Positions 26,794-36,507 of a DNA stretch of 64,000 nucleotides are shown in pieces. The notes under the pieces were generated by a model. The model saw nothing but the letters and a program-made list of their open reading frames with translations, was not told the origin of the DNA and made no database searches. The stretch is from Prevotellaceae bacterium HUN156 (lineage in GTDB: Bacteria; Bacteroidota; Bacteroidia; Bacteroidales; Bacteroidaceae): positions 242,695-306,694 of the forward strand of contig FPIT01000007.1 of NCBI GenBank assembly GCA_900119285.1, in the 5' to 3' direction. Every line of letters begins with the position of its first letter. The first letter of the stretch is position 1. Position numbers and translations under genes: made by a program.

Positions 26794-26903
26794 TGACACA
26801 ATGACGCAATGACAATAAAAGTATGAAACTATACGCGTACCGCGTATGCGCGCACGGTACGCGTAGGGTCTATAGAAATCACTGTCATTGCGTCATTGTG
26901 TCA
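26794..26903. repeat. Palindromic element 3: perfect 21-bp outer repeat, GC-rich inner palindrome
   Basis: TGACACAATGACGCAATGAC plus A (26794-26814) is exactly the reverse complement of 26883-26903. Each arm is built of ATGAC-based octamers. Inside, TACGCGTACCG (26832-26842) and CGGTACGCGTA (26855-26865) form an 11-bp perfect inverted repeat. Confidence 0.8.
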
Positions 26904-27800
26904 CCGTTTTTATGTATGTGTTTATGCTCTTTCATTCCAAGATGCAAAGGTACAAAATTTTTAGGCGAAATGCAAGTTTTCCCTAATTTATTTTGCAGTC
27001 CTTTATTGCCAAGAGAATTATGCGTAAATTCAAAGAGAATTATGCGTGCAAACTCATCGAATTCAGCCTGCAAACTATTCGGATGTAGGCTGCAAACAAA
27101 TTGAGGCTCACGAAAGAGCCACTTTAGCATCGCAATACAATAACTATTGCTCTTTAATACAATAACTATTGAAGGTCAATATAATAACTATTGAAGTGCT
27201 AAACAATAACTATTGGGGTGCAGATACAGCTATCTCAGCGCTGGATTAGCTGTATTCAGAGCTGACTTAGCTGTATTTTTCAAATTCTCATAATGGAATT
27301 CTGTATTCTAATAAAGATTTTCTCAAAAACTATTAACCTATTAACATGACTGGCTTCAAATGCCGATGTACAAAGGGATTGAGCCATGTTAATAGTTGCC
27401 TCAACTATTAACATACATCTACCCTACATATTGAAGTGCACCCCAAAAATAATCTAAGGAATCCATGCCATCTGTGTTCGTAATTAATTCTGATGTGCAA
27501 AAATAGTACATGTAGGTTAATAGTTGGCAAACTATTAACATGCCTGAAACGCCCTATGCATCGTGGTTTGCGGGGTGTCATGTTAATAGGTTACATGTTT
27601 TTACGCATAAACCTTTTTTGTTTGCAGCCTGAATCCAATGAGTTTGCAGGCTGAATTCGATGAGTTTGAAGCGTAAATTCGATGCGAATAATGCCGTCAA
27701 ACTTATCACATAATACCAAACGAAATCGATGGCTTGCGAATACAAATTCATAAAAGCACAATTTGCAGTGGTTTTAAGCTGATATAGGACTTTTTAAATA
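26904..27800. other. Repeat-rich gene desert
   Basis: No credible gene in about 900 bp. From 27005 to 27090 it carries GAATTATGCGT(GCAAACT) units, also seen at 43314-43382. From about 27135 to 27215 there are four copies of AATAACTATTG, and around 27230-27280 three GCTGTAT/AGCTGTATT units. From 27330 to 27590 there are several TATTAACAT(G) units. Around 27620-27690 there are GCAGCCTGAAT..GATGAGTTTG units. Many are locally palindromic. Confidence 0.65.
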
Positions 27801-27807
27801 AAATTTG

Positions 27808-27838
27808 TTGGCTGGTTCAGAAAAAAGTCGTACCTTTG
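27808..27838 (+). promoter_or_regulatory. Promoter of the DUF4468-porin operon
   Basis: TTG at 27808-27810, a 20-bp spacer, TACCTTTG at 27831-27838. The ATG used is at 27875; an in-frame upstream start at 27836 lies inside the -7 box and cannot be transcribed. Confidence 0.7.
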
Positions 27839-27874
27839 TACGAAAAACAAAACAACAACCAAAAACATCAAAAA

Positions 27875-28480
27875 ATGAAAAAGAATGTAATCATAGCCCT
27901 CATCGCTTTACTGCCATTGGGCGCATGGGCACAAAACAACACTTGGGAGAAAGCCAACGTGGTAAAGACTTATTCAAAGAAAGACCCTAGATACTTGAAA
28001 GGCGCAGTACCTGAAGTAAACGGCAAGGTTGTTTTCAGCAAAACTATCAAAGCTCCAGGCAAGAGTGCTGCTGACATCTTTGCCATCGTACAGCAATACA
28101 TGGGGGATATGATTAGCGAAGAGAATCAGATTGATAGTCATATTCTTGGCCAGGACAACAACAAGCACCAGATTGCAGGCAACTATCAAGAGTGGTTGGT
28201 ATTCAAGAGCACTAAATTAGAGCTGGACCGTACTCGTTTTCTCTATGATATGCAGGCAACATGCGAAAATGGTCAGGTAAAAGTATCTATCACGCATATT
28301 CACTATATCTACGACGAGTTCCGCAAGCCTATTCATTATCAGGCAGAGAAGTGGATTACAGACAATGAGGCTCTCAACAAAAAAGGTACACGCCTTCTTC
28401 CTGTATCAGCCAAGTTCCGTCGCAAGACCATCGACCGTGTAGATTATCTGTTTAATAAGATTGAGAGTCTGCTGAAATGA
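27875..28480 (+). CDS. Exported DUF4468-type protein
   Basis: 201 aa with signal peptide MKKNVIIALIALLPLGAWAQ. The mature part (VNGKVVFSKTIKAPGKSAAD..., ...GNYQEWLVFKSTKLELDRTR, VKVSITHIHYIYDE) looks like the DUF4468 TBP-like domain of Bacteroidetes, function unknown. It is the first gene of an operon of overlapping genes: its stop overlaps the next ATG (ATGA). Confidence 0.75.
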   Translation: MKKNVIIALIALLPLGAWAQNNTWEKANVVKTYSKKDPRYLKGAVPEVNGKVVFSKTIKAPGKSAADIFAIVQQYMGDMISEENQIDSHILGQDNNKHQIAGNYQEWLVFKSTKLELDRTRFLYDMQATCENGQVKVSITHIHYIYDEFRKPIHYQAEKWITDNEALNKKGTRLLPVSAKFRRKTIDRVDYLFNKIESLLK

Positions 28481-28647
28481 GTCTGAAGGTTATCAGAAAC
28501 TGGATGAACACTATCTTCATCCTTGGTGCAGCCGTCGGCATGTACATTTATTATACAGGAAAGCATGAGACGGGAACATACATTATACTGGGCTCTATGG
28601 TCATCAAATTTGTGGAGTCTGGATTGAGAATGATAAAATCAGAATGA
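28477..28647 (+). CDS. 56-aa membrane protein
   Basis: An ATG overlapping the previous stop (ATGA at 28477-28480) opens a 56-codon frame: MSLKVIRNWMNTIFILGAAV..., with two hydrophobic stretches (about 11-25 and 35-48) separated by a short GKHETG loop. Its stop overlaps the porin ATG in the same way (28644-28647). The double ATGA coupling makes it very likely real. Function unknown. Confidence 0.75.
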   Translation: MSLKVIRNWMNTIFILGAAVGMYIYYTGKHETGTYIILGSMVIKFVESGLRMIKSE

Positions 28648-31004
28648 ACAAAAAACGAGTCATTACATACCTACTACTGATATTCTGTGCGGCCACCGTG
28701 CAGGCTCAGGTGTATCAGGAAATGGACCCCGACGGGAACATTACCCAGCGAAGCGAGAACAACAGCTTCAACCCTAACAGGCGCGACTCGACACATAATA
28801 GCAAGGAAGTTCCTAGAGGAGTATGGGCATGGACAGTGGACCGTCTATTGGGCGACATTACGCCCGTAGAACTGGACACGATGCCCCACCTCTATCAGAA
28901 TTCCATCTATAACACAGGAAAATACGGCGAATACAACTCTATCGGTAGCAACTACACTACTCGTCAGAGCCGTATCTTCATCGACCGTCCCAGAAAGATG
29001 GGAGAATTCTTCTTTGTTGAAGGTTACGACTACATGCGCAAGGAACCAGAAAACTTCCACTTTCTGAACACGCTGTCGCCCTATACCAACATCAGCTACG
29101 ACAACTGCGGTGACAAGCAGAATGGCGAAGACCATATCGATGCGAAGTTTGCTGTTAATGCCAACAAGCGATTGGGATTTGGTTTCGATTTGGATTATTT
29201 CTATGCTCGTGGCTATTACCAGAATCAAAACGTATCGCATTTCCGCTCTACCCTATTCTCCTCTTATCGTGGCGACCGCTATCAGATGCATCTGCTAGCA
29301 ACAGCCTATCAGCATAAGACCAACGAGAATGGCGGCATTACCAACGACAACTATATCACTCACCCAGAGCTGTTTACAGAACAGTTTACGGAGAGTGAAA
29401 TTCCCACAGTGCTCTCCAGCAACTGGAATCGTAACAAGTCACAACACCTGTTCTTCACCCATCGCTACAACATAGGTTTCTATCGCAAGGTAAAGATGTC
29501 GGACGAAGAAATCAAAGCCCGCCAGTTTGCTGCAGCCTCAGCCAAACAGAAAGCTGAGCGCGAAGCAAAAGATGATGACGAAAAAGATTCAAATAAAGTT
29601 AGGGAGCGCAAAGGAAAGAATACTATTGAGAACGCACCTGCCGGCAGACCATCCGATGCAAAAATTATGGGTAATGAACCCGTCAAGAAAGAAGCTGCTG
29701 CTGCAGATACCACTCGTATCAAGGTTGACTCACGAGAATCTCTTGACAGTTTGATGGCTATCAAGCATGAGCAAGACAGTCTTGAAGCCAATATGAAACG
29801 CGAATACGTGCCTGTGACCAGCATCATCCACACCCTCGACATCAACAACTATGAGCATATCTATCAGGCTTATGCAACACCTGAAAATTACTATGCCAAT
29901 ACCTATTATGACACAGACTACGAGGGGGGCAGCGCTGGAGAAAATTGCTACGACAAATATAAGTACACGAGTGTTAAGAATACTCTTGCCCTAGCATTAC
30001 TCGAAGGATTCAATAAGTATATGAAAGCTGGCCTGAAAGGATTTATATCCTACGAACAGCGACACTATCAGATGCCATATCTGCAAAGCGGAGCAACAGG
30101 CTACCACTTGGAGTCAAAGTCAGAATACGATTTGATGGTTGGCGGACGCATGTCGAAGACGCAAGGAAAGACATTCCACTTCAATGCCAGTGCAGAAATC
30201 GGCGTAGCCGGTATGGATCAGGGTATGCTGAATCTGGACTTTAGTACCGACCTCAACTTCCCCTTATTTGGCGACACCGTAAGACTGGCTGCCAAAGCCT
30301 ACTTCCTACGTAGCACACCATCTTACTTCATGGAGAATTTCCATTCAAAGCATCTTTGGTGGGAACTGTCGTTAAGTCCTGAGACACGCACTCATCTGGA
30401 AGGTCTCTTCTCATACGATAAGACCAATACCAGCCTGCGCGTAGCTATTGACGAAATACAGAACTACACCTATTTCGGCATGAGCTACACCTATAACAAT
30501 ACTGGTCGCAAAGCACTGACTGGCGGCGTATATCAGGAAGCCACCAACCTCAATGTGCTGACATTGCAACTGAAGCAAGACTTCACGTTCGGCCCATTCA
30601 ATTGGGAGAACATGGTAACCTACCAGAATGCCAGCATGAAGTCGGTATTGCCTTTGCCCACACTCAATCTCTTCAGCAATCTCTATCTGAAGTTTAAGAT
30701 TGCCCGTGTACTGAGCGTAGAATTGGGCGGTAGCATGACTTACTTCACCAAGTACGAGGCTCCCGACTATCTGCCACAGATAAGCAACTTTGCCATACAG
30801 AAGAATGCCGACAGCCGTGTAGAAATCGGTGGCTATCCATTCATTGATGTATATGCCAATATGCATCTGAAGCGTGCCCGTTTCTTCATTGCCATGAACC
30901 ATGTCAATGCAGGTTCTGGCACAAAGCAATATTTCTTGGCGCCCCACTATCCTACCAACGCTCGCATCTTGCGTGTAGGTGTATCGTGGAATTTCTATAA
31001 TTAA
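28644..31004 (+). CDS. Putative outer-membrane porin (PF14121-like)
   Basis: 786 aa with signal peptide ending VQA-Q. After an N-terminal region (VPRGVWAWTVDRLLGDITPV) the rest alternates aromatic and polar residues as in beta-barrel strands and ends in a terminal aromatic strand (ILRVGVSWNFYN). This matches the Bacteroidetes 'putative porin' family. Residues about 280-385 are a charged, alanine/lysine-rich insert with MSDEEIKARQFAAASAKQKA, probably a long periplasmic or surface loop. Cargo unknown. Translationally coupled to the small membrane protein upstream. Confidence 0.82.
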   Translation: MNKKRVITYLLLIFCAATVQAQVYQEMDPDGNITQRSENNSFNPNRRDSTHNSKEVPRGVWAWTVDRLLGDITPVELDTMPHLYQNSIYNTGKYGEYNSIGSNYTTRQSRIFIDRPRKMGEFFFVEGYDYMRKEPENFHFLNTLSPYTNISYDNCGDKQNGEDHIDAKFAVNANKRLGFGFDLDYFYARGYYQNQNVSHFRSTLFSSYRGDRYQMHLLATAYQHKTNENGGITNDNYITHPELFTEQFTESEIPTVLSSNWNRNKSQHLFFTHRYNIGFYRKVKMSDEEIKARQFAAASAKQKAEREAKDDDEKDSNKVRERKGKNTIENAPAGRPSDAKIMGNEPVKKEAAAADTTRIKVDSRESLDSLMAIKHEQDSLEANMKREYVPVTSIIHTLDINNYEHIYQAYATPENYYANTYYDTDYEGGSAGENCYDKYKYTSVKNTLALALLEGFNKYMKAGLKGFISYEQRHYQMPYLQSGATGYHLESKSEYDLMVGGRMSKTQGKTFHFNASAEIGVAGMDQGMLNLDFSTDLNFPLFGDTVRLAAKAYFLRSTPSYFMENFHSKHLWWELSLSPETRTHLEGLFSYDKTNTSLRVAIDEIQNYTYFGMSYTYNNTGRKALTGGVYQEATNLNVLTLQLKQDFTFGPFNWENMVTYQNASMKSVLPLPTLNLFSNLYLKFKIARVLSVELGGSMTYFTKYEAPDYLPQISNFAIQKNADSRVEIGGYPFIDVYANMHLKRARFFIAMNHVNAGSGTKQYFLAPHYPTNARILRVGVSWNFYN

Positions 31005-31017
31005 AAATGAGAGAACT

Positions 31018-31650
31018 ATGATGACGAATAATCCTTCGCTCGATTTGGTGGAATTCATTGAGACACAGATTCTACCTCAGTATGCAGCCTTTGACAAGGC
31101 TCACAATATGGAGCACGTTACACGCGTCATCCGCCGTTCTCTTGATTTGGCACGCAAGACGGGAGCAGACATGGACATGACATATACCATTGCTGCTTAT
31201 CACGATTTGGGACTGTCTGGTCCGCGAGCTATCCACCACATCACCAGTGGAAAGATTCTGATGGCTGATGCCCGCCTCAAGCGTTGGTTCTCTGCTGAAC
31301 AATTGAAAATGATGAAAGAGGCAGTAGAAGACCACCGTGCTTCTGCATCAAGAGCACCACGCAGCATCTACGGAAAGATTGTGGCAGAGGCAGACCGCGA
31401 CATTGATCCTGAAACGGTAATTCGTCGCACCATCCAGTTTGGATTAGCCAACTATCCACAGTTAGACGCGGAAGGACATTGGCATAGATTCATGAAACAC
31501 ATGGATGAGAAATATTCGGTAAATGGCTACATACGCTTGTGGATTCAAGGATCTGAGAACGAGAAGAAACTCAACGAACTACGACAGCTTATTGTAGAAC
31601 CTCAGCGAATGAGAGAAGTATTTGACCGCATCTTTGCAGAAGAACTATGA
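31018..31650 (+). CDS. HD-domain phosphohydrolase
   Basis: 210 aa from the ATG at 31018 (a second ATG follows at once). HD-type metal-binding residues are visible: HNMEHVTRV, then the HD pair in AAYHDLGL, H in HHITSG, and D in VAEADRDID. Members hydrolyse phosphate esters of nucleotides or similar compounds; the substrate cannot be inferred. It starts 13 nt after the porin and overlaps menA by 4 nt. Confidence 0.85.
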   Translation: MMTNNPSLDLVEFIETQILPQYAAFDKAHNMEHVTRVIRRSLDLARKTGADMDMTYTIAAYHDLGLSGPRAIHHITSGKILMADARLKRWFSAEQLKMMKEAVEDHRASASRAPRSIYGKIVAEADRDIDPETVIRRTIQFGLANYPQLDAEGHWHRFMKHMDEKYSVNGYIRLWIQGSENEKKLNELRQLIVEPQRMREVFDRIFAEEL

Positions 31651-32558
31651 ACGAAGACCAAATAAAACAAGACTCCATAAAGGCATGGATATTGGCTGCT
31701 CGTCCCAAGACATTAACGGGTGCTGCAGTACCCGTAATGATTGGATTGGCACTGGCATGGGTTGACACACGCGACTACATCTCCGATGTATTTAGTTGGA
31801 CAGCAGCAATACTCTGTCTGGCTTTTGCACTCATTATGCAAATCAATGCCAACTTCATTAACGACTTCTTTGACTATACACGTGGCAATGACGATGCAGA
31901 GACTCGCCTGGGTCCGTTGAGAGCCTGTACACAAGGATGGGTTAAGATAGACTCTATGAAACGAGCCATCGCCTTGACTACCTGTATTGCTTGCCTGGTA
32001 GGATTACCATTAATACTTTATGGAGGTATGGAGATGATTCTTGTAGGCGTCATCTGTGTAGTGTTCTGTTTTCTCTACACCACGCATTTATCGTATATCG
32101 GTATGGGCGATACATTGGTATTCATCTTCTTTGGCATTGTACCCGTCTGCATCACCTATTATATACAGTTACACACCTGTACGTGGCAGGTATTTATCGC
32201 CTCCATCGCTTGTGGTGCTGTAATTGACGGATTGCTGATTATCAACAACTATCGCGACCGTGACAACGACCAACGTGACGGAAAGAAAACATTAGTAGTT
32301 GAGATTGGACCGGAAGCTACCGAATGGCTCTACTTATCACTAGGTATAGGTGCAGTATTAGCAGGTGTAATCTTTTGGGTTAACGGCCATATTCTGGCTT
32401 TCGTTATGCCCTTCTCTTACCTACTATTACATGTATTAACATGGCAGAAGATGCGTCGCATTAATCACGGACGAGAACTAAACGAATGTCTCGGTGAAAC
32501 TGCTCGCAACATGTTTATCTACGGACTTAGCGTATCTATTGGACTACTACTTATTTAA
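31647..32558 (+). CDS. menA: 1,4-dihydroxy-2-naphthoate polyprenyltransferase
   Basis: 303 aa, UbiA-type membrane prenyltransferase with about eight hydrophobic helices. The prenyl-diphosphate site is seen as NDFFDYTRGNDD (residues 72-83), and the second motif as NNYRDRDNDQRDGKKTL. ARPKTLTGAAVPV at the N-terminus is typical of MenA. It makes demethylmenaquinone; the methyltransferase for the next step (menG/ubiE) is at 35768. Overlaps the HD gene by ATGA. Confidence 0.93.
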   Translation: MNEDQIKQDSIKAWILAARPKTLTGAAVPVMIGLALAWVDTRDYISDVFSWTAAILCLAFALIMQINANFINDFFDYTRGNDDAETRLGPLRACTQGWVKIDSMKRAIALTTCIACLVGLPLILYGGMEMILVGVICVVFCFLYTTHLSYIGMGDTLVFIFFGIVPVCITYYIQLHTCTWQVFIASIACGAVIDGLLIINNYRDRDNDQRDGKKTLVVEIGPEATEWLYLSLGIGAVLAGVIFWVNGHILAFVMPFSYLLLHVLTWQKMRRINHGRELNECLGETARNMFIYGLSVSIGLLLI

Positions 32559-32694
32559 GATACATCCAATAGATAGCCACTCCAACTGCTAAAAGTATCA
32601 GTGTAATAATTGTCTTAATCAGACACGAAGCAACTTTCTTCACAACCAGCACTGCAATAATAATCAGTGCCAACAAGGCCAGATAATAGGTCAT
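32551..32694 (-). CDS. 47-aa membrane protein
   Basis: Minus-strand ATG at 32694, 12 nt after the stop of the pseudouridine synthase gene. It reads MTYYLALLALIIIAVLVVKK, then CLIKTIITLILLAVGVAIYW: two hydrophobic helices joined by a basic turn. Its stop overlaps the menA 3' end by 8 bp (convergent). Probably a small inner-membrane protein in an operon with the upstream gene. Function unknown. Confidence 0.55.
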   Translation of the reverse strand: MTYYLALLALIIIAVLVVKKVASCLIKTIITLILLAVGVAIYWMYLK

Positions 32695-32706
32695 ATATTA
32701 TTCTTT

Positions 32707-33603
32707 CTATCTTTTCTTAAACAAATGACGGAACATTGCGGGTACGGGTGTTTCAAACTCCATTGGCTGATGCGTCCATGGATGTTCAAAACAGAGTAGC
32801 CAAGCGTGCAGACACAAGCGGTGAATAGGATCATCACCATTGCCATATTTCGGATCACCACAAACAGGATGGCCCATATCGGCAGCATGAACGCGAATCT
32901 GATTCTTACGTCCTGTCTCTAACTTAAACTCTACCAAAGAATGCTCCGTGGTACGATCCAACACATGAAAATGGGTAATAGCCAGTTTGCCACCATTATC
33001 TACTGGAGAAGAATATGTGACATAGGCTTTGTTATCCTTGAGCCAGTTCTCTATGGTACCGTCATCCTGTTCCATCTCTCCAGAAAGCACAGCCACATAG
33101 CGACGGTCATAGACTATCTGATGCCAGTTATGTTCCAAGATCTGCTCTGTTTCCATATCCTTGGCATAAACCATCAGTCCACTTGTATCACGATCTAAGC
33201 GATGAACAACATGGGCAGTACACTTCTGACGACTCTTCTTGAAATAATCATCAAGTACCGTCTTAACATTCAGCGACGAATGACCGGCAGCCATTGACAG
33301 TATTCCTGGCTGTTTCTCAATAACAATCAGCCAACGGTCTTCATAGACAATACGTACATAACGGCTACGGAAGGGTTGCTGATTGCGCTTCGTTCTCGAG
33401 AAAGCCACCTTCATGCCAGGTCTCAACTGATAGTCAAACTGTGTAACGGTCTTACCATTCACCTTGACGCCCTGACCTTGCAATGTCAGCTTAATCTTGT
33501 TACGACTCTGTTGGACATGCTCCAGCAGAAAAGCTAGCAAAGGCTGCTCTTCCGTGACCTCATAGTGGTCGTATTCACCCTGTTGTTTTGTACTATATCT
33601 CAT
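32707..33603 (-). CDS. RluA/RluD-family pseudouridine synthase
   Basis: 298 aa from the ATG at 33603; the longer frame to 33672 runs through the promoter box at 33614-33621. An S4-like N-terminal region (LLAFLLEHVQQSRNKIKLTL) is followed by the catalytic domain with the RluA signature HRLDRDTSGLMVYAK (catalytic aspartate in RLDRDTSG) and ETGRKNQIRVH. It isomerises uridines in rRNA or tRNA; which site cannot be told. It shares the strand with a 47-aa membrane protein downstream. Confidence 0.9.
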   Translation of the reverse strand: MRYSTKQQGEYDHYEVTEEQPLLAFLLEHVQQSRNKIKLTLQGQGVKVNGKTVTQFDYQLRPGMKVAFSRTKRNQQPFRSRYVRIVYEDRWLIVIEKQPGILSMAAGHSSLNVKTVLDDYFKKSRQKCTAHVVHRLDRDTSGLMVYAKDMETEQILEHNWHQIVYDRRYVAVLSGEMEQDDGTIENWLKDNKAYVTYSSPVDNGGKLAITHFHVLDRTTEHSLVEFKLETGRKNQIRVHAADMGHPVCGDPKYGNGDDPIHRLCLHAWLLCFEHPWTHQPMEFETPVPAMFRHLFKKR

Positions 33604-33613
33604 ATTCTGACTG

Positions 33614-33621
33614 CAAAAGTA
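33614..33621 (-). promoter_or_regulatory. -7 box of the pseudouridine synthase gene
   Basis: TACTTTTG on the minus strand, 10 bp before the ATG at 33603. Confidence 0.55.
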
Positions 33622-33657
33622 CAAAAAATAAGTAAAAATGTGACATGTGGCAACAAA

Positions 33658-33690
33658 TTTTTCACTTTTCACTCTTCACTTTTCACTTTA
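33658..33690. repeat. TTTTCAC heptamer run
   Basis: About four units with a 7-bp period (TTTTCAC, TTTTCAC, TCTTCAC, TTTTCAC). The same motif lies upstream of valS. Confidence 0.7.
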
Positions 33691-33696
33691 TTTTCG

Positions 33697-33789
33697 TACC
33701 TTTGATATTCATCGAAAGTACTTTCATTCGAAAAAAAAAAGAAAAACTAATTTTCCTTTTGTTTTTTGCTCACTTATTCGTACCTTTGC
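33697..33789 (+). promoter_or_regulatory. Tandem-promoter repeat, copy 2 (upstream of phoH)
   Basis: -7 boxes TACCTTTG at 33697-33704 and 33781-33788 (84 bp apart) enclose the palindrome-like CGAAAGTACTTTCATTCG and the block TTTTCCTTTTGTTTTTTGCT plus CACTTATTCG. It is nearly identical to the region upstream of valS. Confidence 0.65.
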
Positions 33790-33823
33790 AACATCGTTGA
33801 TAATTGAAAAGAAAACGTAGAGC

Positions 33824-34792
33824 GTGATAGAGAAGCATATAGTATTAGAAGATATTGATCCTGTAGTATTCTACGGGACTGGTAATCAACATCTCCAAAT
33901 GATTCGTGCGCTATATCCCAAACTGCGCATTGTTGGTCGCGACAACGTCATTCGCGTATTGGGCGACGAAGAGCAGATGGCAGCTTTTGAAGAGAGTGCC
34001 GAGCGCATGCGTCAGCATGTGCTGAAATTCAACTCACTACACGAAGAAGATATATTAGACATCGTCAAAGGACGACGCACCAGTGAGGAGATTCCTGACG
34101 GTGTGGTATGCTACTCCATGTCTGGGCGAGCCATTAAGGCACGCAGCCAGAATCAACAGCAACTAATAGATGCCTATCAAAATAATGATATGGTGTTTGC
34201 CGTTGGTCCTGCAGGAACAGGAAAGACATATCTTTCCATTGCATTGGCCGTCAAGGCACTCAAAGAGAAAACAGCCAAAAAGATTATATTGTCACGTCCA
34301 GCCGTAGAAGCAGGAGAGAAACTCGGTTTCCTGCCTGGCGACATGAAAGATAAGATTGACCCTTATCTGCAGCCACTCTACGATGCCCTGGAGGATATGT
34401 TGCCACAGGTGAAGTTACAGGAGATGATGGAGCATCACATCATACAGATAGCACCACTTGCATTCATGCGTGGTCGCACATTGTCTGATGCCGTTGTCAT
34501 CTTGGATGAAGCACAGAATACGACACCTCAACAGATTCGTATGTTCCTCACTCGTATGGGATGGAACACGAAGATGATTATTACGGGTGACATGACACAG
34601 ATAGACCTACCACGCTCACAGAAGAGTGGACTGGTAGAAGCATTGGAAATACTGAAAGGTGTAGAGGGTATCGGTATTGTGGAGCTCAACCGCAAAGACA
34701 TTGTACGTCATAAATTGGTAACCCGCATCGTCAACGCATACGAACATTTCGATCAAAGTAAACACAATAATGAAAGCATTAACAAAGACTGA
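33824..34792 (+). CDS. phoH: PhoH-like ATPase
   Basis: 322 aa, starting with GTG at 33824; [18 protein letters not shown] matches the usual start of Bacteroidetes homologues, and no ATG fits. Walker A GPAGTGKT (128-135) and Walker [10 protein letters not shown] are intact, and the conserved [20 protein letters not shown] follows. PhoH proteins are RNA-associated ATPases of unclear role. The 3' end overlaps purC by 23 nt, and a tandem-promoter repeat lies upstream. Confidence 0.93.
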   Translation: MIEKHIVLEDIDPVVFYGTGNQHLQMIRALYPKLRIVGRDNVIRVLGDEEQMAAFEESAERMRQHVLKFNSLHEEDILDIVKGRRTSEEIPDGVVCYSMSGRAIKARSQNQQQLIDAYQNNDMVFAVGPAGTGKTYLSIALAVKALKEKTAKKIILSRPAVEAGEKLGFLPGDMKDKIDPYLQPLYDALEDMLPQVKLQEMMEHHIIQIAPLAFMRGRTLSDAVVILDEAQNTTPQQIRMFLTRMGWNTKMIITGDMTQIDLPRSQKSGLVEALEILKGVEGIGIVELNRKDIVRHKLVTRIVNAYEHFDQSKHNNESINKD

Positions 34793-35717
34793 CTTCAGCT
34801 TTGAAGGACAAAAGAGCGTATATCATGGTAAGGTACGCGACGTGTACAACATCAACGATGACCTGATGGTTATGGTAGCAACAGACCGCATCTCGGCCTT
34901 TGACGTTATTCTCCCTAAGGGAATTCCCTACAAAGGACAGGTGCTCAACCAGATTGCTGCCAAATTCCTTGATGCCACCAGTGACATCTGCCCCAACTGG
35001 AAACTGGCCACTCCCGACCCTATGGTCACTGTAGGTCTGAAGTGTGAGGGCTTCCGTGTAGAGATGATTATCCGTTCTATCCTCACTGGCTCTGCATGGC
35101 GCGAATACAAGAATGGTTGCCGTGAGATTTGTGGTGTTCGTCTGCCTGACGGTATGAAAGAAAACGAGCGTTTCCCTGAACCCATTATCACTCCAACGAC
35201 AAAAGCTGACGAAGGTCACGACCTGAATATCTCTAAAGAAGAAATCATTGCTCAGGGTATTGTATCGGCAGAAGACTATGCCGTGATGGAAGACTACACT
35301 CGCAAGCTCTTTGCCCGTGGTCAGATGATTGCCCAGAAGCAGGGCCTTATCCTCGTTGACACCAAGTACGAGTTTGGTAAGCGCGATGGTAAGGTTTATC
35401 TCATCGACGAGATTCACACTCCCGACTCTTCACGCTACTTCTATGCTGACGGCTATGAGGAGAAGCTGGCTAAGGGTGAACCTCAGAAGCAGCTCTCTAA
35501 GGAGTTCGTACGTCAGTGGCTGATTGAGCACAACTTCATGAACGAGCCTGGTCAGGTAATGCCCGAAATCACAGATGAATACGCAGAGAGTGTTAGCGAG
35601 CGCTATATCGAACTGTATGAGCACATCATCGGTGAGAAGTTTGAGAAGGCTGCCGACAGTGATGACATCGCAGCCCGTATCGAGAAGAACGTAAGCGAAT
35701 ATCTGAAGACCAGATAA
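34770..35717 (+). CDS. purC: Phosphoribosylaminoimidazole-succinocarboxamide synthase
   Basis: 315 aa. Ligates aspartate to CAIR in purine synthesis. SAICAR synthetase motifs: YHGKVRDVY at the start (ATP-binding), [28 protein letters not shown] and [14 protein letters not shown]. Length fits the longer (~310 aa) type of SAICAR synthetase. It starts inside the phoH 3' end, implying translational coupling. Confidence 0.95.
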   Translation: MKALTKTDFSFEGQKSVYHGKVRDVYNINDDLMVMVATDRISAFDVILPKGIPYKGQVLNQIAAKFLDATSDICPNWKLATPDPMVTVGLKCEGFRVEMIIRSILTGSAWREYKNGCREICGVRLPDGMKENERFPEPIITPTTKADEGHDLNISKEEIIAQGIVSAEDYAVMEDYTRKLFARGQMIAQKQGLILVDTKYEFGKRDGKVYLIDEIHTPDSSRYFYADGYEEKLAKGEPQKQLSKEFVRQWLIEHNFMNEPGQVMPEITDEYAESVSERYIELYEHIIGEKFEKAADSDDIAARIEKNVSEYLKTR

Positions 35718-35728
35718 TATTCAAGTAT

Positions 35729-35747
35729 GTTGCCATGTCATGGCAAC
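35729..35747 (+). other. Intercistronic hairpin between purC and menG
   Basis: GTTGCCATGTCATGGCAAC folds into an 8-bp stem with a 3-nt loop. There is no T run, so it is more likely an RNA-processing or stability hairpin than a terminator. Confidence 0.5.
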
Positions 35748-35767
35748 CCCAGTAGAAAGAAAAAACT

Positions 35768-36499
35768 ATGTACCAGCAAGAGACGATAAAACCATATCAT
35801 AACGGTTCAAAGGCCGAACAGGTGGAGCAAATGTTTGATAACATTGCTCCTACCTACGACCAGTTGAACCACCGTCTCTCATGGGACATCGATCGTGGTT
35901 GGCGCCGTAAGGCTATTAAGCAATTAGAGCCCTACAAGCCTCAGACCATGCTTGATATCGCTACAGGAACAGGCGACTTTGCCATCCTAGCCGCTAAGAT
36001 GCTACAACCTCAACAACTCATCGGTGCAGACATCTCTGAAGGCATGATGGAGATAGGAAGACAAAAGGTGAAGAAGGCGGCACTCGACCACATCATCACT
36101 TTTGAACGACAGGACTGCCTCAACCTCTCCTACCCTGACAACAGCTTTGACAGCGTTACGGCAGCATTCGGCATTCGTAACTTTGCCGACTTAGACCGCG
36201 GACTGTCGGAGATGTGTCGCGTATTAAAGAAAGGTGGACATCTGAGTATTGTCGAACTGACCTCGCCCGTATCCTTCCCCATGAAACAGCTGTTCCATAT
36301 CTATGCTCATAGCGTACTGCCCATCTACGGACGGCTTATCTCTCGCGACCAAAGCGCCTACAGCTATCTGACGCGTACCATCGAGGCATTCCCTCAAGGT
36401 GAACGTATGGTCGAAATCCTTAAGAAGGCAGGTTTTGCTGAAGCACAGTTCAAACGCCTCACTTTCGGAATCTGTACGATGTACTTTGCAACTAAATAG
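35768..36499 (+). CDS. menG: Demethylmenaquinone methyltransferase
   Basis: 243 aa, UbiE/MenG family. SAM-binding motif [17 protein letters not shown] near residue 60, family signatures [18 protein letters not shown] and [15 protein letters not shown], and a C-terminal [10 protein letters not shown]. It methylates demethylmenaquinone in the last step of menaquinone synthesis; menA is about 3 kb upstream on the same strand. Confidence 0.94.
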   Translation: MYQQETIKPYHNGSKAEQVEQMFDNIAPTYDQLNHRLSWDIDRGWRRKAIKQLEPYKPQTMLDIATGTGDFAILAAKMLQPQQLIGADISEGMMEIGRQKVKKAALDHIITFERQDCLNLSYPDNSFDSVTAAFGIRNFADLDRGLSEMCRVLKKGGHLSIVELTSPVSFPMKQLFHIYAHSVLPIYGRLISRDQSAYSYLTRTIEAFPQGERMVEILKKAGFAEAQFKRLTFGICTMYFATK

Positions 36500-36507
36500 T
36501 TTTCATT

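Noticed and set aside
30411..31058. A 215-codon minus-strand ORF opposite the porin 3' end
   Set aside because: Porin and HD-protein genes on the plus strand explain the sequence; no promoter box or recognisable domain on the minus strand.
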